DNA of 64,000 bases from Prochilodus magdalenae (Eukaryota; Chordata; Actinopteri; Characiformes; Prochilodontidae): contig JAMWET010001941.1 of the NCBI GenBank assembly GCA_024036415.1, forward strand, positions 7,501 to 71,500, written 5' to 3'. The position numbers and the translations under genes were made by a program. Every line of letters starts with the position of its first letter. The stretch's first letter is position 1. The notes under the pieces were generated by a model. The model did not search any database, was not told the DNA's origin, and saw only the letters and a list, made by a program, of their open reading frames with translations. Shown one piece after another: positions 12,601 to 26,203 of this stretch.

Positions 12601-13950
12601 ATTAATCAGTAAACGATAATAATTATAATTTAGTAATTAGTAAGCACACATATTAATATTAATACATAAAAATATTAATTTAGTAAATAATGATAACATG
12701 GATTATAATAATAAATAATAATTTAAATCTTTAATTCAGTGTTCATACTGTTTTGCAAGCTGCTAGTACATGACCGTGTACATGCCATCCTCAGACGTTG
12801 TTGATCATGGTATCGATGTGATGGACGGGTTACCCAGCTAACAGAGCGGTAGTGTGTGGGTAGGGTGGAGGTTCCAGTCCAGGTCCAGGGTTGTAATACT
12901 GGTAGCTCACTGAACTGTAAATGTACCTGGGGCTGCACTTACCTGTGATTATAATATTCAGGACTGGAAACTGGATTCAAAGATGCATGCGCAAAATGCT
13001 AAACATGGTATACCCATTATATAAACTTATTTATATCTGAGTGTAATCTGTGTGTGTCATGGTGTGTGAGGTTAATAAATATTAAATGTAATTTTTTATA
13101 AAATATTAGCCTGTTCGCCGCCCACTTAAGTTTAAAATGTCAGTGAGGAAAATAAAACCGTGTTTTATGTTTCAGGTGTTTCTGGTATGTCACCCAGTAA
13201 AACCAGCGGTTGGGTTTTAGGGAAGTGGTTTCTCATTAGGGAAGTGTGCCCTCAGGTGTTCCAGATGAGCCCACATGGTGTTTAAATATGAATACAATAT
13301 TATTATTTAAAATTAATAATAATAAAAGTACTCTGTAATATTTAAACACCGGACTGAAAGTCTGTTTACAGTCTGCCTCTGTGTTTGAGCAGTCCTGCAG
13401 TGAAAGGTCTAATAACCAGTCGCCACCTTCTACGTGACCTTTCGCGGCGTGCTGTGGTGCCGAAAGCGGTTTTCCTACGGCGGATAGAGGGATCCGATTA
13501 TAGATTATGCCGTGGCCTCTTATTTGACATGCAGTCGTTTCTGGGGAAGGCTTGTGTTCCTGCCTTGTAGGCTGAGATACACTGAGATATTTTAATGCTT
13601 AAAACCGACTGTAAACAAAAACACAGTGAACTGGCTTTAGGCTTAACACTCCTACAAGTCACGGCACTAGGTCGGAGGGTGGGAAACAATAGGCGTATTG
13701 ATTATTGGTTAGGGTTTCAGTGAGCATGAATTAGCCCCGGGGACTTGAAGTGGGCTTTTATGGCACGTAGCGTTTAAACGGGTAAAACAAATAATTGGGG
13801 TTAAACTCCAGATTAATTCATAGAAAAAAATGAATGCATTTAAACAGCACTCGGAATATCGGCTGTAAGAAAAAAAAGAATAATAATAACAAATTTGACA
13901 TTTTTCCAAATGTGTACGTCACTAAGCATGATGGTATGGAAATCCCCATA
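9661..13950. other. Presumed slc39a10 intron 1, left part: AT-rich, no gene seen
   Basis: Mostly AT-rich sequence with stops in all frames, including a strongly A/T-biased stretch at 12500-12730. No exon or element could be recognised. An unseen 5' non-coding exon cannot be excluded. Confidence 0.45.
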
Positions 13951-13964
13951 ATAACTCAGGACCC

Positions 13965-14460
13965 AGTAAAGTCCTAGTCGTTCCAAGTCTGTGCCCCTGG
14001 TTACTCTTCACTCTTTCCAGCTATATGTGTAGGTGGTAGGAAGGGGTGCAGCGATTAATCAACATGTTTGATTAATCGACTTATTGGTACTTCTCTGTAG
14101 TTTGTACGTCACTAATCTCTACATAATTTGGATGAAAACAATAGAAACGCTGCTTTCATAAGTCCGTGTCCCTCGTTACTCGTAAGTCTTTCCAGTTCTG
14201 TCTGTAGGTGGTGGGCGGGGTTGTAGCGATTAATCGGTGTATGTGGTTAATCAACTCATTGACACTTTTTTCTAAGTCTGTATGTCCCTAACCTTGATGG
14301 TGCGGTAATCCCTTAAACAACTCTGTAAGTTCGTGTCCCTCGTTACTCGTGTCTTTTTCAGGTGGTGTAGGTGGTAGGTAGGGGTGCAGCGATTAATCGA
14401 CGTATTCGTAGTCCATTTTAGTCAAAAGTCGACTAGTTGGTGATGTCATCACGTGCGTTT
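13965..14460. repeat. Three diverged tandem copies of a 150-180 bp unit
   Basis: Each copy holds GTGTCCCTCGTTACTC (or a variant), then GTAGGTGGTAGG and a GGGGTGCAGCGATTAATC-type motif, with similar order and spacing. The last motif resembles a hAT-like terminal sequence, so this may be a tandemly duplicated transposon end. Confidence 0.65.
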
Positions 14461-15744
14461 GTGTGATTGTAGAATTTAGTAGTAGGCAGGCAGCATGATC
14501 CACCGTGTAAAATTATAAATTTATAGAGATATTGATTTTTTAAATGAAAGATTTAGTCTTTACTTCTGTTTTATTTTGGCTACTTTTTGTGCATTATGGC
14601 TATTTATTTATTTATTTATTTTTATTTGGATAAAATGGTGCAGTGTGGTTTATCTGTTGTGTTATCGGTTCATTAAAACGGTGAATTTTGTGAAAATATC
14701 TATGTTGATTGTTTTCCTCGTTAGCGAATGCGTTAAACAACCACATGCTAAGTTCAACAAGATTCAAATATAATCTGAATATGTTTGTTTACATACTGTC
14801 CTCATATTATCTCTAGCTCAGATGTTATTTTTATTGTGTACATACCGTCTACTTGCACTACTCTTACAGTTCAAACATTTATTTGTAATCCTTCTCTTAT
14901 ACATTCATATATATGTATATAGATATGCTTATATATGTATATGTTTATTACTACGGCTCTTTATGTAAATAATACTGTACTTACACTTCTGGTTAGAGGC
15001 TAACTGCATTTCATTGGCTCTGTACCTGTACTCTGCACAATGATAAAGATTAATCTAATCTAATAATCGACTATTCCTCCCAGTAATCAGTAGATGATCC
15101 GACTCTCAGTGTAGTGGTTTGTTGGTGCGCTGGTGGTAGGGAGCCTTCGTGCTAAGTGTATGTAGGGCTTACAGTAGAAACGGAGAATTCCATAGAACTG
15201 TGTAGAGTTAATGCTGCTCGGTGTGCAGCAGGTAGTTACTCCTCACCTAGCTACATCTGACTGATCAATTAGAGCAGATCTGTGGTTGGGAACCTGCACG
15301 TTCCACCCACTAACAGAACCGTGCTTTAAAACGTGGGCTAATTAAAGAAGCAGCGCTTCAATAAAACACGGGAACAAACTTCATTCTGATTTCACGAATC
15401 AAGCCTTTCGCTAACCGTTCCAGTTCGTCTGCCGTGTTAGGCGTTTGTGTGAGGAGCCGCGGCTCGTTTAGCTACACGTACTGGAGGCAGGGACTGTATT
15501 TCTCGGCGTCCTCTGACCTTTCCCACTGTGCAGAAGTTTTATTAACGGGACATTACGCTGAGTTATTGAGACCCAGCCACGGAATGCTAATTGACTGGTG
15601 TTGTTAGTAATGTGCTTTTAGAACCTTTGGAATAAACACGTCTGTTGTATCTGCTGTTGATTTGGCTTTCGGAATCGTGATGGTTGATGGCCCAGGAATT
15701 TTTACATGGAACAACCCTGGTGGTAGTCAGGTGCTCTTGTAGAG
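14461..15744. other. Presumed intron, nothing recognised
   Basis: AT-rich sequence with short TATATG runs near 14900-14950. No gene-like frame. Confidence 0.45.
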
Positions 15745-15965
15745 TATGAACAGATGCCTTAGCCGTGCTGTATTGATCCATCTCTGGGCTAGGGGTGTAC
15801 CTACGGTTGGACTGTGGCTCAGCAACACCACTACCAGCCGGGAGGCTACCGCCCCTTGTGGGAGGCCCAGTCTGGGTGACTACTGTGCTGCAGCAGTAGG
15901 AGTCCTTGGGCAAGACTCCGAACACCACACTGGCCTAGATGCAATACAGTTGACCGTGTAACGCC
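15745..15965 (+). mobile_element. Interspersed repeat, SINE-like
   Basis: Contains GTCCTTGGGCAAGACTCCGA followed by ACACCACACTGGCCTA, a phrase I associate with common fish SINE or LINE 3' segments. Family not certain. Confidence 0.45.
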
Positions 15966-18109
15966 TGGACCTGAGGCTCGGCGAAATTCCGTAAATGACA
16001 AATTAATTATTTTTAAATGAACTAGTCAGTTTTTGAGATATAGACACCATCCGAACTCCACATTGTTTGGGCTGATCGGGAATGGCGTGCTTGTGTACAG
16101 TTTTTTTGATCGGATGCACGGTTTCCACATAGCAGTGTATTTTTCCCAATTTATTTTCCCGTTAAGAATGAATGGGATGAAAAAGTGCATGTTCATCTAC
16201 TGTACTTCTGCTCGACCGGGAGACACTGTCAGCTACACAGTCTCAGGGCAGACTCCTGAGCAGGAATTCACTGCACTCGTCCGTTTGTCTTCGCTCCCCA
16301 TCACTCTTTCCTCCCATAGACTCCCATTCATTTTCACCCCGATTTAAACCTTGTAGTCTCCTTTACCCTACAACAACCAAACCGAATGTCCTTACCCAGG
16401 ACAGATCTCCAAACCAGAGATCTAATCGCCAGTCATACTGACCTGCACTCCTCTATGTGTTGCTTATTCATCCCTCAATCCACCTATAGCAACCACAGCC
16501 TAGCAGGAAGTGGGAACCATCCCACGTTTCCTTCAGGAAATCCAGCTTTCCATTTTTTCGGAGCTCTGATAAGCTGTAACGCACACAGTCACGTCATAGT
16601 AAATCAAATACCATAAAAACTTTCAAATATATATATCTATATCTATATTCATATCTGATATTTAATGCTGTACTTTTCTAAATTCAGCTAAACCGGGGGT
16701 CATGATGCTCTCTGTGTAATCACACATGCGGATGGAATGTTTTCAGTGCTGTTGATTTCCATGAAGGACCGTGTGTGGTGACACACAGTGACGTAGTTCA
16801 TCACCCTGATGATTTATAGCGGCGTATTCCCGGCTCTAAACTCATCCACGGATGGTCACGGCAGGACCCTGTGATATAAAGGGGTGTTTAGACCTACGCT
16901 GAGGGGGGACTGTGGTTGGTGTCCTGGTACTATTCATTGGCCTGTCCGTGTTTCAGCCCTGCGTCCCGCGGGAGTCCCGCGGGAGGGCCGCGACGGAGTG
17001 GCACCAAGAGCCCCTCATTGTTGCACAAGATAAAGGCACACGGTTGAGAACCGTCACATGCACAGCAGAGCCGGAAAATGAGAGCATTCAAGTCGAGAGC
17101 GAGATCCATAAGGCTGCTCACATGGTGTGGTAAAGGAATGTCACCGTACAGTTCCTCTGTCGGATTAAGCAACAGTGTTCCGGCTGATGAGCTTTCGTGA
17201 AGCACGTTCAGCGCTCAGTCCTGGGCAACTTGCTTGGAATTACCTATACGGAATGGTGAAAAGCCGTATACTGGGAATGGTTAGTGCGCAGAGGCATTTA
17301 TGAATTTATGGCTGACGGGGAACCCGGAATGGGGATTAGGGAATGTTACAGGATGCGCCTGTATAGACGTTAGTAACTCTAGATCCAGTAAACCACACGG
17401 TGGTTCACCATGAATGGCTTAATTATAGACCCATAGAGCGGCTGTCCTCCTCAAACTGCCTGTCAAGGTGAACGGGAGTTGGGAACGCAATGGGCAGTAG
17501 ACCTGCTGTTAAACTGCTGGATCTGATGTCGGAATCCATAATGGAGTAGTTTATGGATACTTCTGAGATGGTTTCCTAGTAAACGTGCTCAGGAAGTCCG
17601 CATGCAGGGATGCGTGGGATACATGCGGGTTCCCATCCCAGCCTACAGGCCAGTTTAGGAATTCTGAGTGTATGAAACGTGCTGCATGTTTGTGTTCTAC
17701 CCGGTCGAGTGGTTTCCTCAGGTTCTGACAGCCTACGTTTCCTCGGTGTAGCTTCTGCATGATCTTGCCTCATTTCCTCATCTTGGTTACATGTTCAGGA
17801 TGACCTCAGACTCAGAGACGAGGTCACTTCCTGTGTCCCAATCCACACGGTCACATGAATGTGAACTCAGCGTTTCCAGAGTCTCGCTGTAGAGGTGGAC
17901 CACATGGTAAAATCACAATACACAATGCATCATGAGATTTTAGATAGTATTTTAAAGTTTAGTAAGTTTAATAATAATAATAGTAATAATTATTATTATT
18001 ATTATTATTATTATATTTTATGAAATGATGTAACCACTGCACTTAATCTAGTTTAACAGGTGTAGTTGGTCAGTGTTGACATTGGTGTTGTAGCTGGGTT
18101 GGGGGTGGG
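15966..18109. other. Presumed intron; (ATT)n microsatellite near 17985-18015
   Basis: No gene recognised. A short pure (ATT)n run is the only clear repeat. Confidence 0.45.
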
Positions 18110-18241
18110 TTCCACAGAGAAGGGTTTAGCCAGATAGCTAGAGCCAGAAGTCAAGCCTGTCCAATAAGAGATTAGCTAGTCCTCAGTCCTCATTTACTAT
18201 CTTAGGTTATCTGGCTAACTGAGACGTCCAGCTTTGTGGAA
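18110..18241. mobile_element. MITE-like element with imperfect terminal inverted repeats
   Basis: TTCCACAGAGAAGG...TAGCCAGATA at the left mirrors TATCTGGCTAA...CTTTGTGGAA at the right, spanning about 130 bp. The size and structure fit a miniature inverted-repeat element. Confidence 0.6.
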
Positions 18242-21200
18242 TATCCGCCAGCCCCCAGGACACATCAAGCCTATAGCCAGCAGTGAGGATATACAGTATT
18301 TAAACATTATTATTATTATTATTATATTTATTAATTTATTTATGGTAAATAATAAGCCGACTTCAGCTTTGTTTCCTTCTGTTTAGCCAGTTTTTTAATG
18401 TTCGGTAGTAATTCAGACTCCGGTTACCTCACAAGGCTTCGTCCCTGGCTGGTCTTGTTAGCAATGTCCACTGTACCCCGAGACCGAGTCCAGTTGCGGT
18501 CGAGACTGAGACCGAGCCCACTCGTCTTTACTGTTAATGTGATTTATGGAACACCAGCCTGGAGTGCTGCACACTAGCTGGCACGGTGCGACTTTACCCT
18601 AAACTAACTTTGATGGACGTCGATGGAACCAGAAGTCTTACCCCGTGATCTGGGCCGTCCTGTTAGTCCACTGACCACGGATCTTCCACACAGTGTGAAC
18701 AGCAGCTGCTGTGTCCAAACCAAACACAGAGTAAAATGGAGCTGCGTGTTTTCCTGCGGACGGCGGTGATATTAATCATGCTAACACATGCAGTACCGTC
18801 ATGTTGCTCACCTCTACCTGGGGCAAGGTGTTCATAATAAATATGCCACAGTGCAGTACAGTATGCCTTTGTGAACATATGGGCGGTATGTGAGGAACCC
18901 TGATTGGCTGCCTGTTCCCTTATAGAGAGCTGGAGTTAGGCCAGTTTAACCGGATCCGGTGCGGCACAGTACTGCTGGAGGAAACAGGTTGTTGGGATTG
19001 TTTAGAGTGTAGCTCTGCTAGGTCTGTTCTCCTGATCCGTTTGATCAGAGGTAGGAGAATCGAAATACCATGACATGACGTATATCGTGAGGACTTCTGT
19101 TATATCTGCCCCAGTATTGCCCACCTCACGCCCACCTCACTGATATAGAGTTTTTTTTTTATTTATCTACTAGTCAGTTATTTTTAATTAATTTATTATA
19201 AATTTATTTATTAATAATTTTTAGGGTACTGAAATGATCAGTAGTTTGTATATGTTGAAGTTCAGTTAGACCGTGTTTACCGTGATGGTGACTGGTTCAG
19301 TTTCACACACCTGCTACTTGGGGCCCTAAGATTTGGTGGGTTCACCAGCTGACCTGTACTTGTCCAGAACCTGCAGTGCCGACCCCGCCGCTGCTGTATT
19401 GGGTTTATGATGTAGTGTAGCCTCCTGAGTGTCGTCCTCCTGATTGAGTGTGTATATCAGTGAATATACCCCACGTTCTTTCACTGCTTGGTTCCCCATT
19501 CGGGGGAACCTGCTGGTGTGGGTTCACTCCGGTTTCTTCTCTCTGGTGGTGATAAAGCCCCCATCCAGTGGAAGCCTCTCCTGATGCCACTCAGTGTTCA
19601 TTCAGTGGGAGTTTCCATGAAGACCAGGCTGTGATGTAGCTGTAAACCTGTATAGGGATAAAGAAATCAGGAGCGCTAATATTGGGGAGGCTAAAGAAAC
19701 CTGAGCATGTACAGTGGGGTGGAATTCTTCCTGGAAGTGCTCAGATCTCTGCTGGTGGGCTGGCTAAACAGTCTTCCGTGGGTTCATAACTTGCCCTTCC
19801 CCTAGACCTCCACAGATGTTGGCGGTGCGGAGATGTCTTCAGGCTGTTCCGTGCAGTATGTGGTCTCCCCAGTAGCTGATTAACCCAAATCCTAAACCTC
19901 CTCCCGCCCTCCTGCCCACACCCTACAACTCACATAAGCACATAGTCCACTGACCCCTCCCTCCCGGAGCCCAACATGCATTAAAGTCTCCAGACGTGAA
20001 GGCTTTGAGACTTAAAGCTGCTCTAGAAAAGGTGCACCAGGCTCTTCCCTCCCTCGGCCCGCCTTCTGCTGCCCGCGCAGGTCTTCGGATTAAGAGGTAT
20101 GCTCCCCACGAGGTGCTGGGAAGTTTGGAAGGCTCCTTCCTCCTGAGTAGCTCTGGGATCTGCGGGGCCCTCTTGTGAGTTTGGCGCTTGGCCATGGGCT
20201 CAGGGAGCCAGGAGTCAGTCCCAGCTGTATGGAGATCAGCAGGTCTTGACTGATAACCTTAGGAACAGCGACACTTGAAGGTGAGAGAGGCAGGGTTGGA
20301 AGCGAGAGGGTGTTGCGCGGCTGTTGCGGCTAACGCCGTACTTTGTTTTGGTGGTCCTCGTGTGGCTTAGCTCCAGCTGCCGTTCACCGGATTAACCCTT
20401 GGGCTGCTGGTAGTTGTGCTAAGCCAGATCTGAGCGTATGTAGATGCCATAAAAACATGGATGGTGTAGAACGGGCATTGTTTGTGTGTAGCTGCGGGGC
20501 ACGTTGGGGGTTCGTCACATGGTGGGGCTGCTCCTGGGTTGTGACCGGCTTCACGGTTGTCTTGCCGTCTGCACCTAAGAACCTCTGTTTGCTTGTCATG
20601 AGACTCGAGCTACTGGCTTCATGTGATGTTAGCGTTGTGGTGTCCGAGCTTGGTCTCCACGTGTTCTCATAAAACCAATGGGGTGACCACACGCCGGCTG
20701 AGAACCTCTCTCTGCCCAGGAACCTTTAGGAACACTGTGTCCCTCGCTCAGGTTGAACCCTGAAGGGGTTAAGCGCAGCGACATGCCTTTACTGGACACC
20801 TCTCGGGCCGTATGTGTTTAGTCAGTGGGTGTGTCTGTTTATGTTGAAGGTAGGTGTGTCAGCGTGTTTGTTGTGGGATCAAGGCCGTCGGGGAACCTGT
20901 GCTGTAGGGTCATTGTCTGAGGCTGCACAGGAGGGCTGCTCCAGATGGCGGCTGTTTTTTCCGTTTACTGTTCTTCTGTGAAGTTTCCCAGTCCAGCAGC
21001 TTTCACTTCCCGTCTCCATGCGTGCTCCTGCAACCCTGGAGCGTTCTGAACGTTGTTCTCCTTTAGAGGACGGTTCTGCTTTGTCTGCCTTTATGATTGC
21101 CTGGACGTGGCTAGAGGACCACCTTGACCAGTCGAGGACAGTGTGTTCCAGCTACGCTGTACTGGATTCCCCAAATCGCCCCTTGCGTCGCAGAGCACGT

Positions 21201-22680
21201 GCTCCTCCTGCTGCCATCTGCTGTGCTGGGTCTCCATGTGTTGAGACATCTGCTCGTCTCTCGTGACCCTGAGGGCTTTCCCAGCGTACATGATGCACAG
21301 AGTAGAGTCTTCCTGGCGCTTTGGCGTTGGGGTTTTAGGCTGAGATGTCGGTTAGGGGTCGTGTGGTGCTTCAGGTTATTCTGTAGATTCTTCTCCTTCA
21401 GATTCTCAGGTGTTTATAATTTGGATTCTTCGGCTCCTCTTTAGATTCTTCTACAAACTCTGTCTCGGATTCTTCCTCACATCCTCCTTCAGATCATTCC
21501 TCAGATTCTTCTTTTCCTTCAGATCTTTCTCTACTTCCTTTTTTTAAGCGCTCCTTTAGTTTCTTCTTCTTCGTTAAACAGGATTACGATCTTTTTTATT
21601 TTATTTTATTTTTTTATGAAGCTTACAGTCGGTCAGTATGGACAAGTGCTTTTTAGCTCAACAACAAAGTAATGTAAAAAAAAAAAAAAAAAATTTAAAA
21701 TCATCCCGTTGCCCAAATTTATAACTCCGTATTTGAGCAACGAGAAACATTAGGAATGTCGTCCACACTGAAGAGCACTGGACATGTTTTGCGGTGGTGT
21801 CTGGTCGTTGGAGAGTACCTAGGCTTTGTTTGTTTGTTTGTTTGTTTTTAAAAGGGCGTCTTGTTTGCAGACCAACCCGTTCACCATCAACCCCACCCGT
21901 GTTTGGTCTTTGGCTGGGCAGTGTGTTTGGAGAAGCCTGGTGTATCATAACGTTGGCGTGCTGTAAGTGAACGCTGAGTCAGTAAATGATACGTGGTGGC
22001 CAGATGGTGCCGCTGGCTTCTCAGGACCACAGGGTGATGGTCGGATGACGCAGCTGATTCCACGTTAGTAAGACATTGGTGTTTAGCTGTTGATCTCGAT
22101 GAGGCCAGTTGGTAGGTCACGTGTTGAGGAATGGCTGACGTATCGGCTGGTTTATTTTGGCGGTCCAGTTGCAGTCTGAGGCTCCTAAATGATGCTGGCT
22201 GGTGTGAAGCAGCACTCCGGGAGAATCATGATTACACTGTGGACTCGCCTCACAAATAGAGCACAATCAGGTGAAGAGGTTACGTCCAGAATGCTGTATT
22301 TTCCACCCAGAAAGAGGAGTTTCAGCTAACAGATAAGACGCTAGCTCAGAAATGGTTTTCATTTCTGTAATAATGGTGGTATTAGTCTTAATACGGCCCT
22401 GATGTGTGTCTGCTCTGAGTAAAGCTCACTCTTATTGCTGAAGATCCGCGGGCGGAATACCGGGAGGCTGGTGGAAGTGATGGTTTGGAATAAAGCCCAT
22501 CATGAAATATTAGAACGTCCTCAGAGATCAGCAGTTTGGAGTTCGGAAAGGTCTGACCGTTATGACTTATTGTGGAGATAATTGATCAGTTTTCACAGCT
22601 AACAGAATGTCACCCGCCACCATCCCGTTTTTGGGCATCTGAAGCTTTAAGTTTTCCCTGTCTGCTGCTCCGGGTTTCTG
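18242..22680. other. Presumed intron, nothing recognised
   Basis: Mixed composition. Around 21380-21540 there is a pyrimidine-rich, loosely repeated CAGATTCTT pattern, and simple A/T runs lie near 21590 and 21677. Open frames of 60-109 codons on both strands look random. Confidence 0.45.
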
Positions 22681-23726
22681 AGGGGTTAGAAGTGGACCTC
22701 TTGGGCTATGGTTGGGCATATCTCTGGGCGAGGGTTTGGAGGTGGCCCTCTCTCTGGGCGAGGGTTTGGAGGTGGCCCTCTCTCTGGGCGAGGGTTTGGA
22801 GGTGGCCCTCTCTCTGGGCGGGGGTTTGGAGGTGGCCCTCTCTCTGGGCGAGGGTTTGGAGGTGGCCCTCTCTCTGGGCGAGGGTTTGGAGGTGGCCCTC
22901 TCTCTGGGCGAGGGTTTGGAGGTGGCCCTCTCTCTGGGCGAGGGTTTGGAGGTGGCCCTCGCTCTGGGCGAGGGTTTGGAGGTGGCCCTCTCTCTGGGCG
23001 AGGGTTTGGAGGTGGCCCTCTTTCTGGGCGGGGGTTTGGAGGTGGCCCTCTCTCTGGGCGAGGGTTTGGAGGTGGCCCTCCCTCTGGGCGAGGGTTTGGA
23101 GGTGGCCCTCCCTCTGGGCGAGGGTTTGGAGGTGACCCTCTCTCTGGGCGAGGGTTTGGAGGTGGCCCTCTCTCTGGGCGTGGGTTTGGAGGTGGCCCCC
23201 TCTCTGGGCGAGGGTTTGGAGGTGGCCCCCTCTCTGGGCGAGGGTTTGGAGGTGGCCCTCTCTCTGGGCGAGGGTTTGGAGGTGGCCCCCTCTCTGGGCG
23301 AGGGTTTGGAGGTGGCCCTCTCTCTGGGCGAGGGTTTGGAGGTGGCCCTCTCTCTGGGCGAGGGTTTGGAGGTGGCCCTCTCTCTGGGCGAGGGTTTGGA
23401 GGTGGCCCTCTCTCTGGGCGGGGGTTTGGAGGTGGCCCTCTCTCTGGGCGGGGGTTTGGAGGTGGCCCTCTCTCTGGGCGGGGGTTTGGAGGTGGCCCCC
23501 TCTCTGGGCGAGGGTTTGGAGGTGGCCCTCTTTCTGGGAGGGGGTTTGGAGGTGGCCCTCTATCTGGGCGAGGGTTTGGAGGTGGCCCTCGCTCTGGGCG
23601 AGGGTTTAGAGGTGGCCCTCGCTCTGGGCGAGGGTTTAGAGGTGGCCCTCTCTCTGGGCGAGGGTTTAGAGGTGGCCCTCTCTCTGGGCGAGGGTTTAGA
23701 GGTGGCCCTCTCTCTGGGCGAGGGTT
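22681..23726. repeat. Minisatellite, 30-bp unit, about 34 copies (1.0 kb)
   Basis: Unit GGTGGCCCTCTCTCTGGGCG followed by AGGGTTTGGA, phased exactly at 30 bp. Because 30 is a multiple of three, one frame reads a GGGPLSGRGF decapeptide 34 times, another EGLEVALSLG. The guanine-rich strand has closely spaced G-runs compatible with quadruplex formation. Confidence 0.97.
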
Positions 23727-25009
23727 AAAAATCCTAGAAGGTTCAGAATCCTAAAACTGAAACAAAATTCCTAAACTAAAATAGTTCAGTCTGAACTATA
23801 ATGGAAGTTCTAAAATTCCCGTAATTAGGAGCAGAACTGTAACACTCGGAAGCTCGTCGCTGAGGACGGATTTATAATACACTGTATTAATACTGATGAT
23901 GATTAATGATCATGATAGCGTGTGTGCGCTGTTGTGTGAATCACGGGATGGTCTAACTTGCCTCACACTTGAGGAAGACAGGAGGGACGGGGAGACCGTG
24001 TGAGAGTCATATGAACCAGCTTAGGGGCGCACTCATCTCCTTTCTCTCTTTGTCTTCCCCTCATTTGCTCTTTCCCTCCTCCAGCCTGAAGATGAGCGAT
24101 CCGAGAGTAATTCACCCCGTGTGTGTTTGCTGCATGAGCGCATCCCAGGAATGCTCTGTCCATCGTTCAGCTCCGTTCAGCTGCTCCACTGTACTCACTG
24201 ACCAGCCCAGGGCGACTGACAGTATATCAGCAGGTGCAGAGACGTGTTCCGTAGTAGTGTACCACACAGGCACGTTTAGAACCCTACCGTCGCACACTGT
24301 TACGTGACAGCACGCATACTACGCCGAGTACCGGTGAAGAGGCGGAGTTAATTAGGCTCGATTTAAACGATTACAGTGGGTCAGATACAGTAACAGGATG
24401 AATCTCAGTAGTGATAAAATATCACAATAATCAGCCTCCTGTGACTGAACCGTACCTAACCTTCTGTACTCCACCACCACCAGTAACCACTGGGACTGGA
24501 TTTGGCATGGACTGGCCGAGTTTCTAGACGTAGACTGCGTCACGACGAAACCTTGTTGTCCGTGGTTCCTTAGAAGTACTTTCCTGACTGACCTAGAACT
24601 CAGGATGCTCATGATTAACCGGTTAACCCCTAACGAGCGAGGAGAGAACGTTTGTCCGGTGCTTTTAAAGTGTTAAAATGTTTATTTCCAAGAAACAACT
24701 GATGTTTAAATAGACGATTTCTGATTTGACCTGAGGACAGTTTTGGAACAACCAGAGTCTGACTTTCAACTCTTCGGCTAGAGTCAGAGATGCTGATGAG
24801 AGTCAGACCATCCTGAGCTTTGATTAAAGCACCTGGACAACCCTAGGGTATGTAGCCATATGACCCAATGCTAAGCTAGGCTGCTATGTGATCAACGACC
24901 ATTAAGTTGGCGTTGACTAGTTGCTGGTGACTTTGTAGATAAAACCACTGGAGAGGGACATGTGACTTTTTAAAAATGCAAAAAAGCGAAACAAAACCAA
25001 AACTAATTA
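23727..25009. other. Presumed intron, nothing recognised
   Basis: AT-leaning unique sequence between two minisatellites. No gene-like frame and no repeat seen. Confidence 0.45.
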
Positions 25010-26203
25010 ACTTCTTAAGTGTCTACCAAAGTAACAATACTAAAGTATGTACCTTCAGATGTACTTAAGTATGGAGAATACCAGTACTAAAGTATGTACC
25101 TTCAGATGTACTTAAGTATGGAGAGTACCAGTACTAAAGTATGTACCTTCAGATGTGCTTAAGTATGGAGAGTAACAGTACTAAAGTATGTACCTTCAGA
25201 TGTACTTAAGTATGGAGAGTACCAGTACTAAAGTATGTACCTTCAGATGTGCTTAAGTATGGAGAGTAACAGTACTAAAGTATGTACCTTCAGATGTACT
25301 TAAGTATGGAGAGTAACAGTACTAAAGTATGTACCTTCAGATGTACTTAAGTATGGAGAGTACCAGTACTAAAGTATGTACCTTCAGATGTGCTTAAGTA
25401 TGGAGAGTAACAGTACTAAAGTATGTACCTTCAGATGTACTTAAGTATGGAGAGTAACAGTACTAAAGTATGTACCTTCAGATGTGCTTAAGTATGGAGA
25501 GTAACAGTACTAAAGTATGTACCTTCAGATGTACTTAAGTATGGAGAGTAACAGTACTAAAGTATGTGCCTTCAGATGTGCTTAAGTATGGAGAGTAACA
25601 GTACTAAAGTATGTACCTTCAGATGTACTTGTATGGAGAGTAACAGTACTAAAGTATGTACCTTCAGATGTACTTAAGTATGGAGAGTACCAGTACTAAA
25701 GTATCTACCTTCAGATGTGCTTAAGTATGGAGAGTAACAGTACTAAAGTATGTACCTTCAGATGTACTTAAGTATGGAGAGTAACAGTACTAAAGTATGT
25801 ACCTTCAGATGTGCTTAAGTATGGAGAGTAACAGTACTAAAGTATGTACCTTCAGATGTACTTAAGTATGGAGAGTAACAGTACTAAAGTATGTACCTTC
25901 AGATGTGCTTAAGTATGGAGAGTAACAGTACTAAAGTATGTACCTTCAGATGTGCTTAAGTATGGAGAGTAACAGTACTAAAGTATGTACCTTCAGATGT
26001 ACTTAAGTATGGAGAGTAACAGTACTAAAGTATGTACCTTCAGATGTGCTTAAGTATGGAGAGTAACAGTACTAAAGTATGTACCTTCAGATGTACTTGT
26101 ATGGAGAGTAACAGTACTAAAGTATGTACCTTCAGATGTACTTAAGTATGGAGAGTACCAGTACTAAAGTATCTACCTTCAGATGTACTTGTATGGAGAG
26201 TAC
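25010..26203. repeat. Minisatellite, 47-bp unit, about 25 copies, with higher-order structure
   Basis: Unit AGTATGTACCTTCAGATGTA, then CTTAAGTATGGAGAGTAACAGTACTAA split over the junction. Variants A/GCTTAAG and TAA/TACCAG alternate, giving mostly two-unit periodicity. A ten-unit block recurs at 468 bp spacing. Each unit contains the palindrome TACTTAAGTA. Confidence 0.97.

Noticed and set aside
22708..23754. Open frame of 348 codons (GGGPLSGRGF repeats) as a glycine-rich protein
   Set aside because: It coincides with a 30-bp minisatellite, two other + frames are also long, and there is no start context, non-repeat domain or polyadenylation signal.
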